Origin: Bacillota bacterium
Lineage (GTDB): Bacteria; Bacillota; Clostridia; Oscillospirales; Ruminococcaceae
Length of the DNA: 64,000 nucleotides
Direction of reading: 5' to 3'
Assembly: GCA_023443315.1 (NCBI GenBank)
Contig: JAEZVA010000032.1
Span: 47,492 to 111,491, forward strand
In this document: positions 1-8,560 of the stretch, piece after piece
Numbering within the stretch: the first letter of the stretch is position 1
Layout of the letters: every line of letters begins with the position of its first letter
Program-made: the position numbers and the translations under genes
Notes under the pieces: model-generated
What the model was told of the DNA's origin: nothing
Database searches by the model: none
What the model saw: only the letters and a program-made list of their open reading frames with translations

Positions 1-795
1 CCAGCGCACACCAAGCTCGCCGCCGCGAAGCACAACGGTTACATCTCTGCCACATCTTCCGTTTAAACACGCCGCCACCGCTGCCGCACATGCTCCTGTA
101 CCGCAGGCAAGGGTTTCCCCGCTACCACGTTCCCACACGCGCATCTTTAGGCGGTCGCCCTTAACCTCGACAAATTCGGTGTTTACGCGTCTCGGAAACA
201 GCTCGTGCCACTCGTACAACGGACCGTCCTCCCGTAGATTTAGCGTCTCTACATCGTTTACAAAGAACACCCAGTGCGGGTTTCCCATAGAAAGCGCCGT
301 GGCGCGCAACGGCTTGCCGTTTACGAGCACAGGACGGTCGATATAGTCTACGCCATCAGCAGTCATTGGGATGAGCCACGGCTCAAATACCGGCTTGCCC
401 ATATTGACGGTAACGGTATTAGCCTCACCATCCCTTATACTGAGTGTGAGTTGTTTTATGCCCGAAGCGGTTTCGATACTAAGCTGGGTTTTGCTAGTCA
501 GCCCATTGTCGTAAAGAAATCTTCCCACGCAGCGGATGGCGTTGCCGCACATTGCGCCCTCGCTGCCATCGGCATTATACATAACCATTTTTGCGTCTGC
601 TGTTTGCGACGGATAGAGTAACACCAGCCCGTCACCACCGATGCCAAAATGCCGGTCACTGACCTCGCGTGCTGCCGCATGCGGGTCGATTTCAGAAAAC
701 ACGCCGTAGTTATACGCCCCTGATAGACCGGAACCCTGCATACAGTTGGCAAAGATGTAGTCGTTCCCCGCGCCGTGCATCTTTGAAAAAAGCAA
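1..795 (-). CDS. dapF: Diaminopimelate epimerase, 3' end cut by window edge
   Basis: Interconverts LL- and meso-diaminopimelate in the lysine and peptidoglycan precursor pathway, in the cytoplasm. The N terminus shows the family opening SKMHGAGNDY. The first catalytic cysteine lies in MCGNAIRC near residue 83 and the second in LACGTGACA near the window edge, so the active site is complete and only the C-terminal tail is missing. A TTG at 795 gives LFSKMHG, the family-typical start, 6 bases after an AGGGTGGTG ribosome site; an in-frame ATG at 813 would add six residues and is less likely. The frame runs open to base 1. meso-DAP production fits the DNPR-type MurE in the same window. Confidence 0.95.
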   Translation of the reverse strand, partial: MLFSKMHGAGNDYIFANCMQGSGLSGAYNYGVFSEIDPHAAAREVSDRHFGIGGDGLVLLYPSQTADAKMVMYNADGSEGAMCGNAIRCVGRFLYDNGLTSKTQLSIETASGIKQLTLSIRDGEANTVTVNMGKPVFEPWLIPMTADGVDYIDRPVLVNGKPLRATALSMGNPHWVFFVNDVETLNLREDGPLYEWHELFPRRVNTEFVEVKGDRLKMRVWERGSGETLACGTGACAAAVAACLNGRCGRDVTVVLRGGELGVRW

Positions 796-870
796 AAAAC
801 ACCACCCTTTCATCCGTTTTTCATTGCTTTGTTGTACCCCATCATATGAAAAACGCAGAAAAAGTGACAA

Positions 871-896
871 AGCCGCAGGAGATGTATCCTGCGGCT
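871..896 (-). terminator. Rho-independent terminator after gpsA
   Basis: A perfect 10-bp stem (AGCCGCAGGA with TCCTGCGGCT) around a 6-base loop, about 25 bases past the gpsA stop. On the minus strand the stem is followed by a T-rich stretch with one interruption. It probably ends the der-plsY-gpsA transcript and insulates dapF. Confidence 0.75.
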
Positions 897-919
897 TGTG
901 TAGATTAAGTTATAATGCT

Positions 920-1936
920 CTATTGATCCCTTGCGTACAGCCAAATCTCCTCGCCCTCGTGCTTATGGGGGCGTCCCATCAAATCGGCAAGGGCATCCTT
1001 GGCACTCTTGCCCTCGTACAACACGCGATAAACCTCGTTGACGATGGGCATCTCGACCCCTACACTCTGCGCAAGCCGGTAAGCGCACAGGGCACTGCGG
1101 TAGCCTTCCACCGTCATACCGATCTCTCGGATGGCTTCCTCCGCCGTTCGACCCTGCCCGATTAAAATTCCGGCACGGCGGTTACGCGAGTGCATGCTCG
1201 TGCAGGTTACAATCAGATCGCCAATGCCTGAAAGACCCGCAAACGTCTCGGTACGCGCACCAAGACTAACGCCCAAACGCGCCATCTCGGTAATGCCGCG
1301 CGTCATAAGTGCCGCCTTGCTGTTGTCGCCAAGCCCAAGCCCATCAATGATTCCAGCCGCAAGGGCGATGATGTTCTTCAGCGCGCCGCCAAGCTCTACC
1401 CCCACGACATCGTCGTTGACGTAGATGCGCAGTGCGGGGTTCATTAACGCTTCCTGAACAAACTCTGCGGCTTTATGGTCGACGCTTGCTGCAACCACCG
1501 TGGTGGGAACGCCGCGCGCCACCTCCTCCGCATGGGAGGGACCAGAAAGCACAACAACCTGATTGTGCGGCAGCTTCTCTTTTAGTATCTCCGACAGGCA
1601 CTTGAGGCTTATTTCCTCTAAGCCCTTTCCGACGTTCACAACGACGGTGTGTGGGTCGATCGTATCAGAAAACCGCTCTGCGACCTCGGGAAGCACGCCA
1701 GAGGGCACCGCGAAGATGACAAGGTCGCAGCCCTTTACACAACCAATATCGGTGGTAAGCGCAACCGAATCGGGCAGTCTAATGCCCGGCAGCAGCCGCT
1801 GGTTCTCACGCTTTTCCGTCAAAAGCTCTATTTCACTATCAAACGCCGACCACAGCGTAACATCGTGCTCGTATTTTGACGTCATTACTGCAAGGGCAAT
1901 GCCAAAACCTCCCGCGCCCAGTACGGTTATCTTCAA
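920..1936 (-). CDS. gpsA: Glycerol-3-phosphate dehydrogenase [NAD(P)+]
   Basis: Reduces dihydroxyacetone phosphate to sn-glycerol-3-phosphate, the backbone for phospholipids. The 338 residues are full length. The N terminus is a Rossmann fold with GAGGFGIALA at residues 7-16, and the C-terminal half carries the GGALKNIIALAAG motif with the catalytic lysine. It starts with TTG, since TTG AAG ATA ACC gives MKITVLGAGG, preceded by GGGAGGCG at good spacing. It lies directly downstream of plsY, which uses its product, so the pair supplies the first step of phosphatidic acid synthesis. Expression is probably coupled to plsY and perhaps der. Confidence 0.96.
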   Translation of the reverse strand: MKITVLGAGGFGIALAVMTSKYEHDVTLWSAFDSEIELLTEKRENQRLLPGIRLPDSVALTTDIGCVKGCDLVIFAVPSGVLPEVAERFSDTIDPHTVVVNVGKGLEEISLKCLSEILKEKLPHNQVVVLSGPSHAEEVARGVPTTVVAASVDHKAAEFVQEALMNPALRIYVNDDVVGVELGGALKNIIALAAGIIDGLGLGDNSKAALMTRGITEMARLGVSLGARTETFAGLSGIGDLIVTCTSMHSRNRRAGILIGQGRTAEEAIREIGMTVEGYRSALCAYRLAQSVGVEMPIVNEVYRVLYEGKSAKDALADLMGRPHKHEGEEIWLYARDQ

Positions 1937-1966
1937 AAGAAACGCCTCCCGTCCGCGCAGTGCGGT

Positions 1967-2608
1967 CTAATCCTTTTTCTTGCGCTCAAACTTCGGCTCG
2001 GTGCCGTTTAGCAAACGCTTTATGTTCGCGCGGTGCATATAGATTAAAATCACCGCGATGCCAGCAGTCAAAATCGTATCCACTGGGTCGGGTCGACCAG
2101 ATAGCGCATTGACCACATAGGTGGTAATGGGGTACGAAATCGCCGCAATAATAGACGCAATCGAAACAATTCGTGTGATAAGAAACAGGATAATAAACAG
2201 CGAAATGACGATAACAAACACACGCGGGTCGATCATTAACGCAATCCCCGCTGTGGTCAGCACGCCCTTGCCGCCCTTAAAACCGAAGTAAAGGGGGAAG
2301 ATGTGCCCGATGATGACAAACAAGCCCGCAATGCATGCCCCGTACTGCGGCTCAAGGTTTGCAAGGTACGCAAAGATTAGTCTGCCTAGAAAAACCGAAA
2401 CAACCCCTTTGGAGAAGTCGCCAACCAGCGTCAAAATACCGGGCAGCTTACCAAAATTGCGAATTACATTGGTAAGACCCGCGTTGCCGCTGCCGTAATC
2501 GCGTACATCCTTTTTAGCGAGCGTACGTGACACGATAACCGCAAAGCTGATGCTGCCAAGAAGATAAGAGATTGCCGCTGTTAAAACGATATACAACACT
2601 GTAGACAT
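1967..2608 (-). CDS. plsY: Acyl-phosphate:glycerol-3-phosphate acyltransferase
   Basis: Membrane acyltransferase that puts the first acyl chain on glycerol-3-phosphate using acyl-phosphate made by PlsX. The 213 residues form several hydrophobic segments. Two family motifs are visible: GSGNAGLTN near residue 40, and GHIFPLYFGFKGGKG near residues 100-115, the glycerol-phosphate and acyl-phosphate binding loops. An ATG start follows AGAGGG. The gene sits 30 bases upstream of gpsA, a common Firmicute arrangement. The lysine-rich tail is probably cytoplasmic. Confidence 0.95.
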   Translation of the reverse strand: MSTVLYIVLTAAISYLLGSISFAVIVSRTLAKKDVRDYGSGNAGLTNVIRNFGKLPGILTLVGDFSKGVVSVFLGRLIFAYLANLEPQYGACIAGLFVIIGHIFPLYFGFKGGKGVLTTAGIALMIDPRVFVIVISLFIILFLITRIVSIASIIAAISYPITTYVVNALSGRPDPVDTILTAGIAVILIYMHRANIKRLLNGTEPKFERKKKD

Positions 2609-2703
2609 AAACTATCATTCCCTCTCGCTGTAATAATCAAAATGAAACCGGGTTACGTCATAATTACCCCATGTAAATCGTTTTTTGGGTTATCGGTAAG
2701 CAT

Positions 2704-4032
2704 TTACCCCTTACCGTCCCCGCGCTCGCGTACAATCATGCGCACCGGCGTGCCGGTAAGCCCAAAGGTTTCACGAATCTGATTCTCAAGGTAGCGTTGG
2801 TAGGAAAAATGGAACAGATCTGCGCGGTTTACAAAGCACACAAACGTCGGCGGCTTAGCGCTTGCCTGTGTCATGTAGAATATCTTGAGCCGTTTGCCTT
2901 TATCAGACGGCGGCTGAACCCTTGCGGTTGCGTAGGAAAGCACCTCGTTGAGCTTGCCGGTAGAGATACGCATCGCGTTCTTTTCGTACACCGTGCGAAT
3001 CATGTCGTACAGCTTATCCACCCGCTGCCCGGTTTTGGCAGAGATAAAAATATACGGCACATAGGACATAAAGCTAAAATCGTCGGTGAGATTCTTGGTG
3101 TACTCGTCCATGGTGCGTCCGTTTTTCTCGACCGCGTCCCATTTATTCACCGCGATGATGCTTGCCTTGCCCTGCTCATGGGCGTAGCCCGCCACCTTGG
3201 AGTCCTGCTCGGTAAAGCCTTCGAGTGCATCTATGACCACCACGCAAACATCCGCGCGGTCTACCGCCATGTAGGAACGCAGCACGCTATATTTTTCGAT
3301 TGCCTCATCCACACGCGCCTTGCGGCGGATGCCTGCGGTATCGATAAACACAAAGCGTCCGTTCTCGTTCTCAATAACCGTATCCACCGCGTCACGGGTC
3401 GTGCCAGGGATATCGGATACGATGACGCGCTCTTGCCCGGCTATACGGTTAATCAGCGACGACTTGCCCACATTGGGCTTGCCGATGACTGCGACCTTAA
3501 TATATTCCTCGCTGTAATCGCTGTCGTCAAAATCACCGAGCTTATTAAACACCTCGTCCAATAGGTCACCCGTGCCGTGTCCGTGCACCGAAGATACGGC
3601 AAAGGGTTCGCCCAACCCGAGGTTGTAAAACTCGTAGAAGTCGGCTGGTGGGTTGCCCAATGCGTCACATTTGTTTACGCACAGCACGATGGGTTTGCCG
3701 CTTTTCAGCAGCATAGAAGCTACCTCCGCGTCGGTTGCTGTTACACCCGAGCGCACATCGGTAACTAGAATAATCACATCCGCGCTTTCGATGGCAAGGT
3801 TTGCCTGCCTGCGCATCTGTGACAGGATAACGTCGTCGGTAAACGGCTCGATGCCGCCGGTGTCGGCGAGCATGCAGGTTTTGCCGCGCCATTCAAACTC
3901 GGCATAGATGCGGTCGCGCGTTACACCGGGAGTATCCTCGACGATGGAAAGGCGCTGACCTATAATCTTGTTAAACAGGGTGGATTTACCCACATTCGGG
4001 CGTCCCACCACTGCGATAATCGGTTTTGACAT
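2704..4032 (-). CDS. der: Ribosome biogenesis GTPase Der (EngA)
   Basis: Double GTPase needed for late 50S subunit assembly. Two G domains in tandem are visible: GRPNVGKS at residues 8-15 with DTPG and NKCD motifs, then GKPNVGKS with DIPGTTRD and NKWD, followed by a C-terminal KH-like domain of about 90 residues. The length is 442 residues, normal for the family. I place the start at the ATG at 4032 (MSKPIIAVVG), which has AAAGGACAAG upstream; a longer frame from 4062 adds ten residues that the family lacks. It precedes plsY-gpsA on the same strand, the usual order in Clostridia. Confidence 0.97.
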   Translation of the reverse strand: MSKPIIAVVGRPNVGKSTLFNKIIGQRLSIVEDTPGVTRDRIYAEFEWRGKTCMLADTGGIEPFTDDVILSQMRRQANLAIESADVIILVTDVRSGVTATDAEVASMLLKSGKPIVLCVNKCDALGNPPADFYEFYNLGLGEPFAVSSVHGHGTGDLLDEVFNKLGDFDDSDYSEEYIKVAVIGKPNVGKSSLINRIAGQERVIVSDIPGTTRDAVDTVIENENGRFVFIDTAGIRRKARVDEAIEKYSVLRSYMAVDRADVCVVVIDALEGFTEQDSKVAGYAHEQGKASIIAVNKWDAVEKNGRTMDEYTKNLTDDFSFMSYVPYIFISAKTGQRVDKLYDMIRTVYEKNAMRISTGKLNEVLSYATARVQPPSDKGKRLKIFYMTQASAKPPTFVCFVNRADLFHFSYQRYLENQIRETFGLTGTPVRMIVRERGDGKG

Positions 4033-4152
4033 AATGGGAACTTGTCCTTTCTTCGGGGTCATATGCCCAAAAAAGGGACATAGAACCGGCTGTGAAAATG
4101 TACCGAAGCGCTTATTTGCGGTTCGTTTTTATCTTGGCACAAAACCGAGGTT

Positions 4153-5466
4153 TCATACCTTGTGTGGATGCCCGCATACCGCATTTAGAAAATGCTCACC
4201 ACCACAGGGGATGCAGGCAATGGGAACCCCCAGCGCGTTCTGTGCCTCTGATACGGTCACGCTGTCTAAAAACATGTCCTTTTCATATCGCAGCATCACA
4301 TCGGGGATTAAAAGCTCTTCGCCAAGGTCTTTGCCCTTCAGCTGCACAATCAGGTCGCCTCCCGTGACAAGCCCTGCCACGGTAATGGTCTCGCCGAAAA
4401 AGTCGTTGCGGATTGCGACCACATTACAGGTTAGATTATGCCATTTTTCTTTTAATGCGTCAACCAGTTCGTCAAGAAAAGGCTTTGCGTCAACACCCGT
4501 CGCCACCGTTACCCTGCGTGGGATGTCACTGGGTTGCAAATCCTCAAGCGCGGCGTAGAACTCCTCGCGCATCAGGGCGACCATTCCGACGCCGTTGTCC
4601 AGCTGGTCAAAGTCGCCGTAATATCGGTCGTCGGGAATTGGAAGCTTTGCCTTGATAAAAAACTCGTCGGCGGGATACACCAGGCGGGTTTGGTTTTGTT
4701 CGTAGAATGCGTCGGCAAACTCATGCGCGATGCGGATGGTTTCGCGGGCGCCCTCCTGGGTATAGGGTGTAATCGGATACAGCCCGTCGCGGTATTTGGT
4801 CACACCCACCGGCACTAGTGCCACGCTCTCAAGAGCAGGGTACAACTGCGCAAGGTCTCGAAGGCTGCGCCTTAGTTCCACGCCGTCGTTAACCCCGGGA
4901 CAGAGCACAAGCTGGGCGTTGATGCGAACACCCGCGTCCGCCAGTGTTTTAAGGTGGCGTAGGCTGTCGCCCGAATGCTTATTCTTCATCATCAGCACCC
5001 GCAGCGCAGGATTTGTGGTGTGTACCGACACGTTGATGGGGCTAATCTTCATCTTGACGATGCGGGCGACATCTTCGTCTGTCATATTCGTAAGGGTGAT
5101 GTAGTTTCCAAGCAAGAATGACATACGCGAATCGTCATCCTTAAAATAGAGCGTTTCGCGCAGCCCCTTGGGCAGCTGGTCCACAAAGCAAAAGATGCAT
5201 TTGTTTTTGCAGGAACGCTGGTTATCCATCAAAAAGGTGTCAAACGCAAGCCCCAGCTCCTCGTATTCACCTTTTTTTACTAGAGTGTCATAAACAACAC
5301 CGCCGCGCAGATACTCTATCTTTAGCACGCGGTCTGCCATATAAAACCGGTAATCCAGCACATCGTTAATGACGTTTTGATTGATGGTTAGCAGCGTATC
5401 GCCAACAAGCAGCCCTGCGCGATGCGCGTAGGACAGCTCTTCTACCCCGCTGATGAGTACCGGCAT
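4153..5466 (-). CDS. DUF512 radical-SAM protein with N-terminal PDZ domain
   Basis: Conserved Firmicute protein of unknown reaction, 437 residues. Residues 1-60 resemble a PDZ domain (AHRAGLLVGDTLLTINQ). The centre holds a radical-SAM-type cysteine motif, CKNKCIFCF, near residues 77-85, which would bind a [4Fe-4S] cluster and S-adenosylmethionine. The C-terminal third is the DUF512 domain (TGVDAKPFLDELVDALK). The gene lies just upstream of der, as in many Clostridia, which hints at a role in ribosome or RNA biology, but no substrate can be read from the sequence. ATG start after GGGAGAACG. Confidence 0.9.
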   Translation of the reverse strand: MPVLISGVEELSYAHRAGLLVGDTLLTINQNVINDVLDYRFYMADRVLKIEYLRGGVVYDTLVKKGEYEELGLAFDTFLMDNQRSCKNKCIFCFVDQLPKGLRETLYFKDDDSRMSFLLGNYITLTNMTDEDVARIVKMKISPINVSVHTTNPALRVLMMKNKHSGDSLRHLKTLADAGVRINAQLVLCPGVNDGVELRRSLRDLAQLYPALESVALVPVGVTKYRDGLYPITPYTQEGARETIRIAHEFADAFYEQNQTRLVYPADEFFIKAKLPIPDDRYYGDFDQLDNGVGMVALMREEFYAALEDLQPSDIPRRVTVATGVDAKPFLDELVDALKEKWHNLTCNVVAIRNDFFGETITVAGLVTGGDLIVQLKGKDLGEELLIPDVMLRYEKDMFLDSVTVSEAQNALGVPIACIPCGGEHFLNAVCGHPHKV

Positions 5467-5501
5467 ACACGTTCTCCCTTTTCCCTAATGATAAAACGAG
5501 T

Positions 5502-5529
5502 GCTATACCAAATTAACTAATCATGTCTA
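5502..5529 (-). promoter_or_regulatory. Promoter candidate for the DUF512-der transcript
   Basis: TAGACA (5524-5529) and TATAGC (5502-5507) are separated by 16 bases on the minus strand, about 40 bases before the DUF512 start. The 14 bases TTTTTCGTAGACAT around the -35 are identical to those of the sigK promoter candidate at 29583. Confidence 0.45.
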
Positions 5530-5609
5530 CGAAAAAAACACTTCAAAAGCCATAACACATTTTCTCGTTTTTATTCGGGATTTATTTAAGTTAATTAGCT
5601 ATAACAAAA

Positions 5610-5631
5610 TAGAGAAGGTCTCCCTTCTCTA
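5610..5631 (-). terminator. Terminator after rpmF
   Basis: On the minus strand a 9-bp stem (TAGAGAAGG with CCTTCTCTA) and GAGA tetraloop are followed by TTTTGTTAT, 14 bases past the rpmF stop. It closes the yceD-rpmF operon. Confidence 0.85.
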
Positions 5632-5644
5632 TCGCGGTTAAGCA

Positions 5645-5827
5645 CTATGCTTCTTTTTTAAGAATCTCTTTGCCCTTGTAATAACCGCAGTTGGGGCAAA
5701 CCCTGTGAGGCTGCTTCAATTCACCACACTGTGTGCATTTGCTGAATGCGGGAACCGGAAGCTTCCATACGTTGGAGCGGCGTTTGTCGCGTCTTGCTTT
5801 GGATACTCTCCTCTTTGGTACAGCCAT
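5645..5827 (-). CDS. rpmF: 50S ribosomal protein L32
   Basis: Small large-subunit ribosomal protein of 60 residues. It begins MAVPKRRVSKARRDKRRS, typical of L32, and has two CxxC pairs (CTQCG and CPNCG) that form a zinc ribbon. The ATG at 5827 is chosen because AAGGAGGTG lies at ideal spacing; an upstream ATG at 5836 overlaps that site. It follows yceD by about 60 bases, the near-universal yceD-rpmF pairing. The zinc-binding version of L32 is present; no zinc-independent paralogue is seen here. Confidence 0.98.
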   Translation of the reverse strand: MAVPKRRVSKARRDKRRSNVWKLPVPAFSKCTQCGELKQPHRVCPNCGYYKGKEILKKEA

Positions 5828-5885
5828 GCCGTGCACCTCCTTATACCTTTAAAACTTATGGATAAGCCGGCATAAACCGGTTCGC

Positions 5886-6380
5886 TTAATCAAGCAGTTG
5901 TTCGAGCGCCGCCAGGCGCGGGTCAATTGTTTTTGTTTGACAGGAACAAGCGGTATGGTTTTTGTTTGCTCCGCACATCTGGCACAGCCCCTTGCAGTCG
6001 TCGCTGCACAGCAGCTTGACGGGAACAGTCAGCACCAAATCGGATGTAACAAGCTCCGTAAGGTTGAGCATTGCATCCTTGAGCACTACAAACTCATCGG
6101 TATCCTCACCGTTTAGACTGAGCACCAGTACATGGAAAAAGCTATGCGTCTCAACTCGCTCAAAATGCTCCAGACAGCGGTCGCAATCTGCCGCGAGCGT
6201 GTAGGTCGCTTGATAGCTCAGCGTAACAATGCCTGTCCTGCTTAGAATCTCGCCAACGACGTGAACGGGTGATGCAAAGGGACATCTGCCCCAAAGCAAA
6301 ACCTCGGAAAAATCAAAATCGTGGTTTAACTCGATGCGTTCATTCTCATTGTCGAAAAGCTGCCGAAGCCCAATCAGCAT
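5886..6380 (-). CDS. yceD: DUF177 (YceD) family protein
   Basis: DUF177 protein of 164 residues, conserved next to rpmF across bacteria and linked in other species to 23S rRNA or large-subunit maturation. It starts MLIGLRQLFDNENERIEL, the usual family opening. The middle has the conserved CDRCLEHF pair of cysteines and the C terminus a second cysteine set (CKGLCQMCG), so a metal site is likely. The frame stays open upstream to 6590, but that part contains the promoter and does not look coding; the ATG at 6380 is used, with a weak GGGGGG site before it. Confidence 0.92.
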   Translation of the reverse strand: MLIGLRQLFDNENERIELNHDFDFSEVLLWGRCPFASPVHVVGEILSRTGIVTLSYQATYTLAADCDRCLEHFERVETHSFFHVLVLSLNGEDTDEFVVLKDAMLNLTELVTSDLVLTVPVKLLCSDDCKGLCQMCGANKNHTACSCQTKTIDPRLAALEQLLD

Positions 6381-6814
6381 AAAAAACCAGCCCCCCAACA
6401 TATGATACGTGGACAGATAACGCGGTAAAAAACCATGCCGACAAAAAACGCCGCCGTATACGGCAGCCCATAACGCCACGGGATATATTATAGGGGTTTG
6501 TGCGCAGTTTGTCAATACGTATCGTGCATTATTTGCCCAAATTATCAAACAGTCAGCACACATATAAACGTAATGAGATTTACTGAGCACAATACATCAA
6601 TTATATAATACAATTAGCCCCGTTACAATACTATTGTCTGCTTTTTTCGGTAAAAAAACGTCCTGATTCGTGCAGGATGTAAAAAATTCCTCGGGCTGTT
6701 TCATTCTAAGTTTTATTATGCTATGATAGATAATTAACAGGTAGCATAGGCTAAAAAAGGCTGCCCCTGTGTACGAAAAAACAATGCAAAAGCTATCTTG
6801 ATGGAGGAATGAAA
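6381..6814. other. Gene-free divergent region between yceD and the ACT gene
   Basis: It holds the yceD promoter on the minus strand, a minus-strand terminator-like hairpin at 6658-6680 with no obvious parent gene, and a weak plus-strand promoter (TTTCAT, 17 bases, TATGAT) before the ACT gene. No convincing ORF is seen. Confidence 0.5.
6487..6515 (-). promoter_or_regulatory. Consensus housekeeping promoter of yceD-rpmF
   Basis: Perfect TTGACA (6510-6515) and TATAAT (6487-6492) with a 17-base spacer on the minus strand. The leader is about 100 bases. A match of this quality suits a ribosomal protein operon. Confidence 0.9.
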
Positions 6815-7084
6815 ATGCGTGCGGTAATTACGGTAATCGGCAAAGATATGGTAGGTATTCTCGCTAAGATCAGCACGGTTTGCGCCGAGTGCAACGTCAA
6901 TGTTTCAGACGTGACCCAGTCGGTACTGCAGGATATGTTCGCGATGATTATGATGGTAGATATCTCAAAGCTTACCATCGGGTTTTCGGAGTTTTCCGAC
7001 CGTTTGGGCGAACAAGGGAAAGAGATGGGTCTTAGCATCCACTGTATGCACGAGGACATCTTTAATTCCATGCACCGCATCTAG
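6815..7084 (+). CDS. ACT-domain protein, UPF0237 family
   Basis: Single-ACT-domain protein of 89 residues, opening MRAVITVIGKDMVGILAKIS with the glycine-containing ligand loop, followed by NVNVSDVTQSVLQDMFAM. ACT domains bind small ligands, often amino acids; the ligand of this family is not known to me. The ATG at 6815 is preferred over that at 6809 because GGAGG sits 7-8 bases upstream of it. The UPF0210 gene follows 70 bases later, a pairing seen in many Firmicutes, so the ACT protein may act as its sensor or regulatory subunit. Confidence 0.93.
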   Translation: MRAVITVIGKDMVGILAKISTVCAECNVNVSDVTQSVLQDMFAMIMMVDISKLTIGFSEFSDRLGEQGKEMGLSIHCMHEDIFNSMHRI

Positions 7085-7155
7085 CTGATAAAATGGGGAA
7101 AGGGACTTCACCCGTCTGTGTTTGGGATAAGGGTGAGCTTGGAGGATAGTCACCG

Positions 7156-8514
7156 ATGATTAATGTAAGCGATATACTAGAGACCATTAGTATGATACAG
7201 GATGAAAACCTTGATATCCGCACCATTACGATGGGCATTTCGCTACTGGAATGCTGCGACAGCGACATCGACCGTGCGTGTGAAAAGGTTTATGACAAGA
7301 TAACCAAAAAGGCACAGCACCTAGTAAAAACAGGCGACGATATTGAGAAGGAATACGGCATACCCGTAATCAATAAGCGCATAGCCGTCACCCCTATCTC
7401 GATGCTGCTGGCAAGCAGCAAGGGCGACCCCGTGAAGTATGCGCTGACTCTGGAACGCGCTGCCAAGGAGTGCGGTGTAAACCTGATTGGCGGCTATTCC
7501 GCGCTGGTGCATAAGGGCTTTTCGGCGGGGGATATGGAACTGATTCTGTCTATCCCCGAGGCACTCAAGCAAACTAGCCGTGTGTGCTCGTCGGTTAACA
7601 TCGGCTCGACCAAAAGCGGTATTAACATGGATGCCGTCAAGCTGATGGGACGCATCGTAAAACAGAGCGCTAAGCTGACCGCAGACCGTCAGTGTGTGGG
7701 CGCGACCAAGCTGGTTGTGTTCTGTAACGCGCCGGAGGATAATCCTTTTATGGCGGGGGCTTTTCACGGCGTAGGCGAGCCGGACTGTGTAATTAACGTC
7801 GGTGTCTCGGGCCCCGGTGTGGTGCGCTGTGCGCTTGCAAAGGCGGACAAAAGCCTTGACATCACCGCTGTTGCCGATATTGTGAAAAAGACAGCGTTTA
7901 AGATTACTCGTATGGGGCAGCTCGTTGCCTACGAGGCATCCCGACGACTTGATATGCCGTTTGGTATTGTGGATCTCTCGCTCGCGCCCACCCCAGCGGT
8001 CGGCGATTCGGTTGCCCACATCTTAGAGGAGATGGGGCTTGCGCAATGTGGATGCTGCGGCACCACGGCTGCGCTTGCCCTGCTTAACGACGCGGTGAAA
8101 AAGGGCGGCGTGATGGCTTCGTCCCACGTCGGTGGGCTTTCGGGCGCGTTTATCCCCGTTTCTGAGGATGCAGGTATGATTAACGCCGCGATAAGCGGTG
8201 TGCTTACCCTTGAAAAGCTCGAGGCCATGACCGCGGTGTGCTCGGTGGGTCTTGATATGATTGCCATCCCCGGCGATACGCCCGATGAAGTCATCAGCGC
8301 GATTATTGCGGATGAAGCGGCAATCGGCATGGTGAACGCCAAGACAACGGCGGTGCGCATTATCCCCGCCATCGGTCTGAAGGAGGGCGACATGCTGGAG
8401 TGGGGCGGGCTATTCGGCTCTGCACCCGTTATGCACGTCAACACCACCTCCCCCGCTGTGTTTATCAACCGCGGCGGACGCATCCCTGCCCCTCTGCAAA
8501 GCCTGAAGAATTAG
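7156..8514 (+). CDS. UPF0210 (DUF711) family protein
   Basis: Full-length DUF711 protein of 452 residues, cytoplasmic, with glycine-rich segments (GFSAGDMELILSIPEALKQT near 120, FHGVGEPDCVINVGVSGPG near 205). The family is structurally characterised but its reaction is not established; it is nearly always paired with the UPF0237 ACT protein found just upstream. Start ATG at 7156 follows GGAGGATAG. Codon usage and strand match the neighbours, so this is a core gene. The pair probably forms one functional unit controlled by the ligand that the ACT domain binds (inference). Confidence 0.93.
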   Translation: MINVSDILETISMIQDENLDIRTITMGISLLECCDSDIDRACEKVYDKITKKAQHLVKTGDDIEKEYGIPVINKRIAVTPISMLLASSKGDPVKYALTLERAAKECGVNLIGGYSALVHKGFSAGDMELILSIPEALKQTSRVCSSVNIGSTKSGINMDAVKLMGRIVKQSAKLTADRQCVGATKLVVFCNAPEDNPFMAGAFHGVGEPDCVINVGVSGPGVVRCALAKADKSLDITAVADIVKKTAFKITRMGQLVAYEASRRLDMPFGIVDLSLAPTPAVGDSVAHILEEMGLAQCGCCGTTAALALLNDAVKKGGVMASSHVGGLSGAFIPVSEDAGMINAAISGVLTLEKLEAMTAVCSVGLDMIAIPGDTPDEVISAIIADEAAIGMVNAKTTAVRIIPAIGLKEGDMLEWGGLFGSAPVMHVNTTSPAVFINRGGRIPAPLQSLKN

Positions 8515-8560
8515 CTGATCCAACAACGACATATGAAACCTGACTTTGGAGGATAGAAAT

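Noticed and set aside
2691..2713. Inverted repeat CGGTAAG/CTTACCG at the der stop codon
   Set aside because: It overlaps the coding end and has no T run; unlikely to be a working terminator.
2797..3564. 255-codon open frame on the plus strand inside der
   Set aside because: Antisense shadow of the der GTPase domains; histidine-rich nonsense composition and no recognisable domain.
6381..6590. N-terminal extension of the yceD reading frame
   Set aside because: It contains the consensus promoter and lacks family similarity; the usual MLIxLR start is at 6380.
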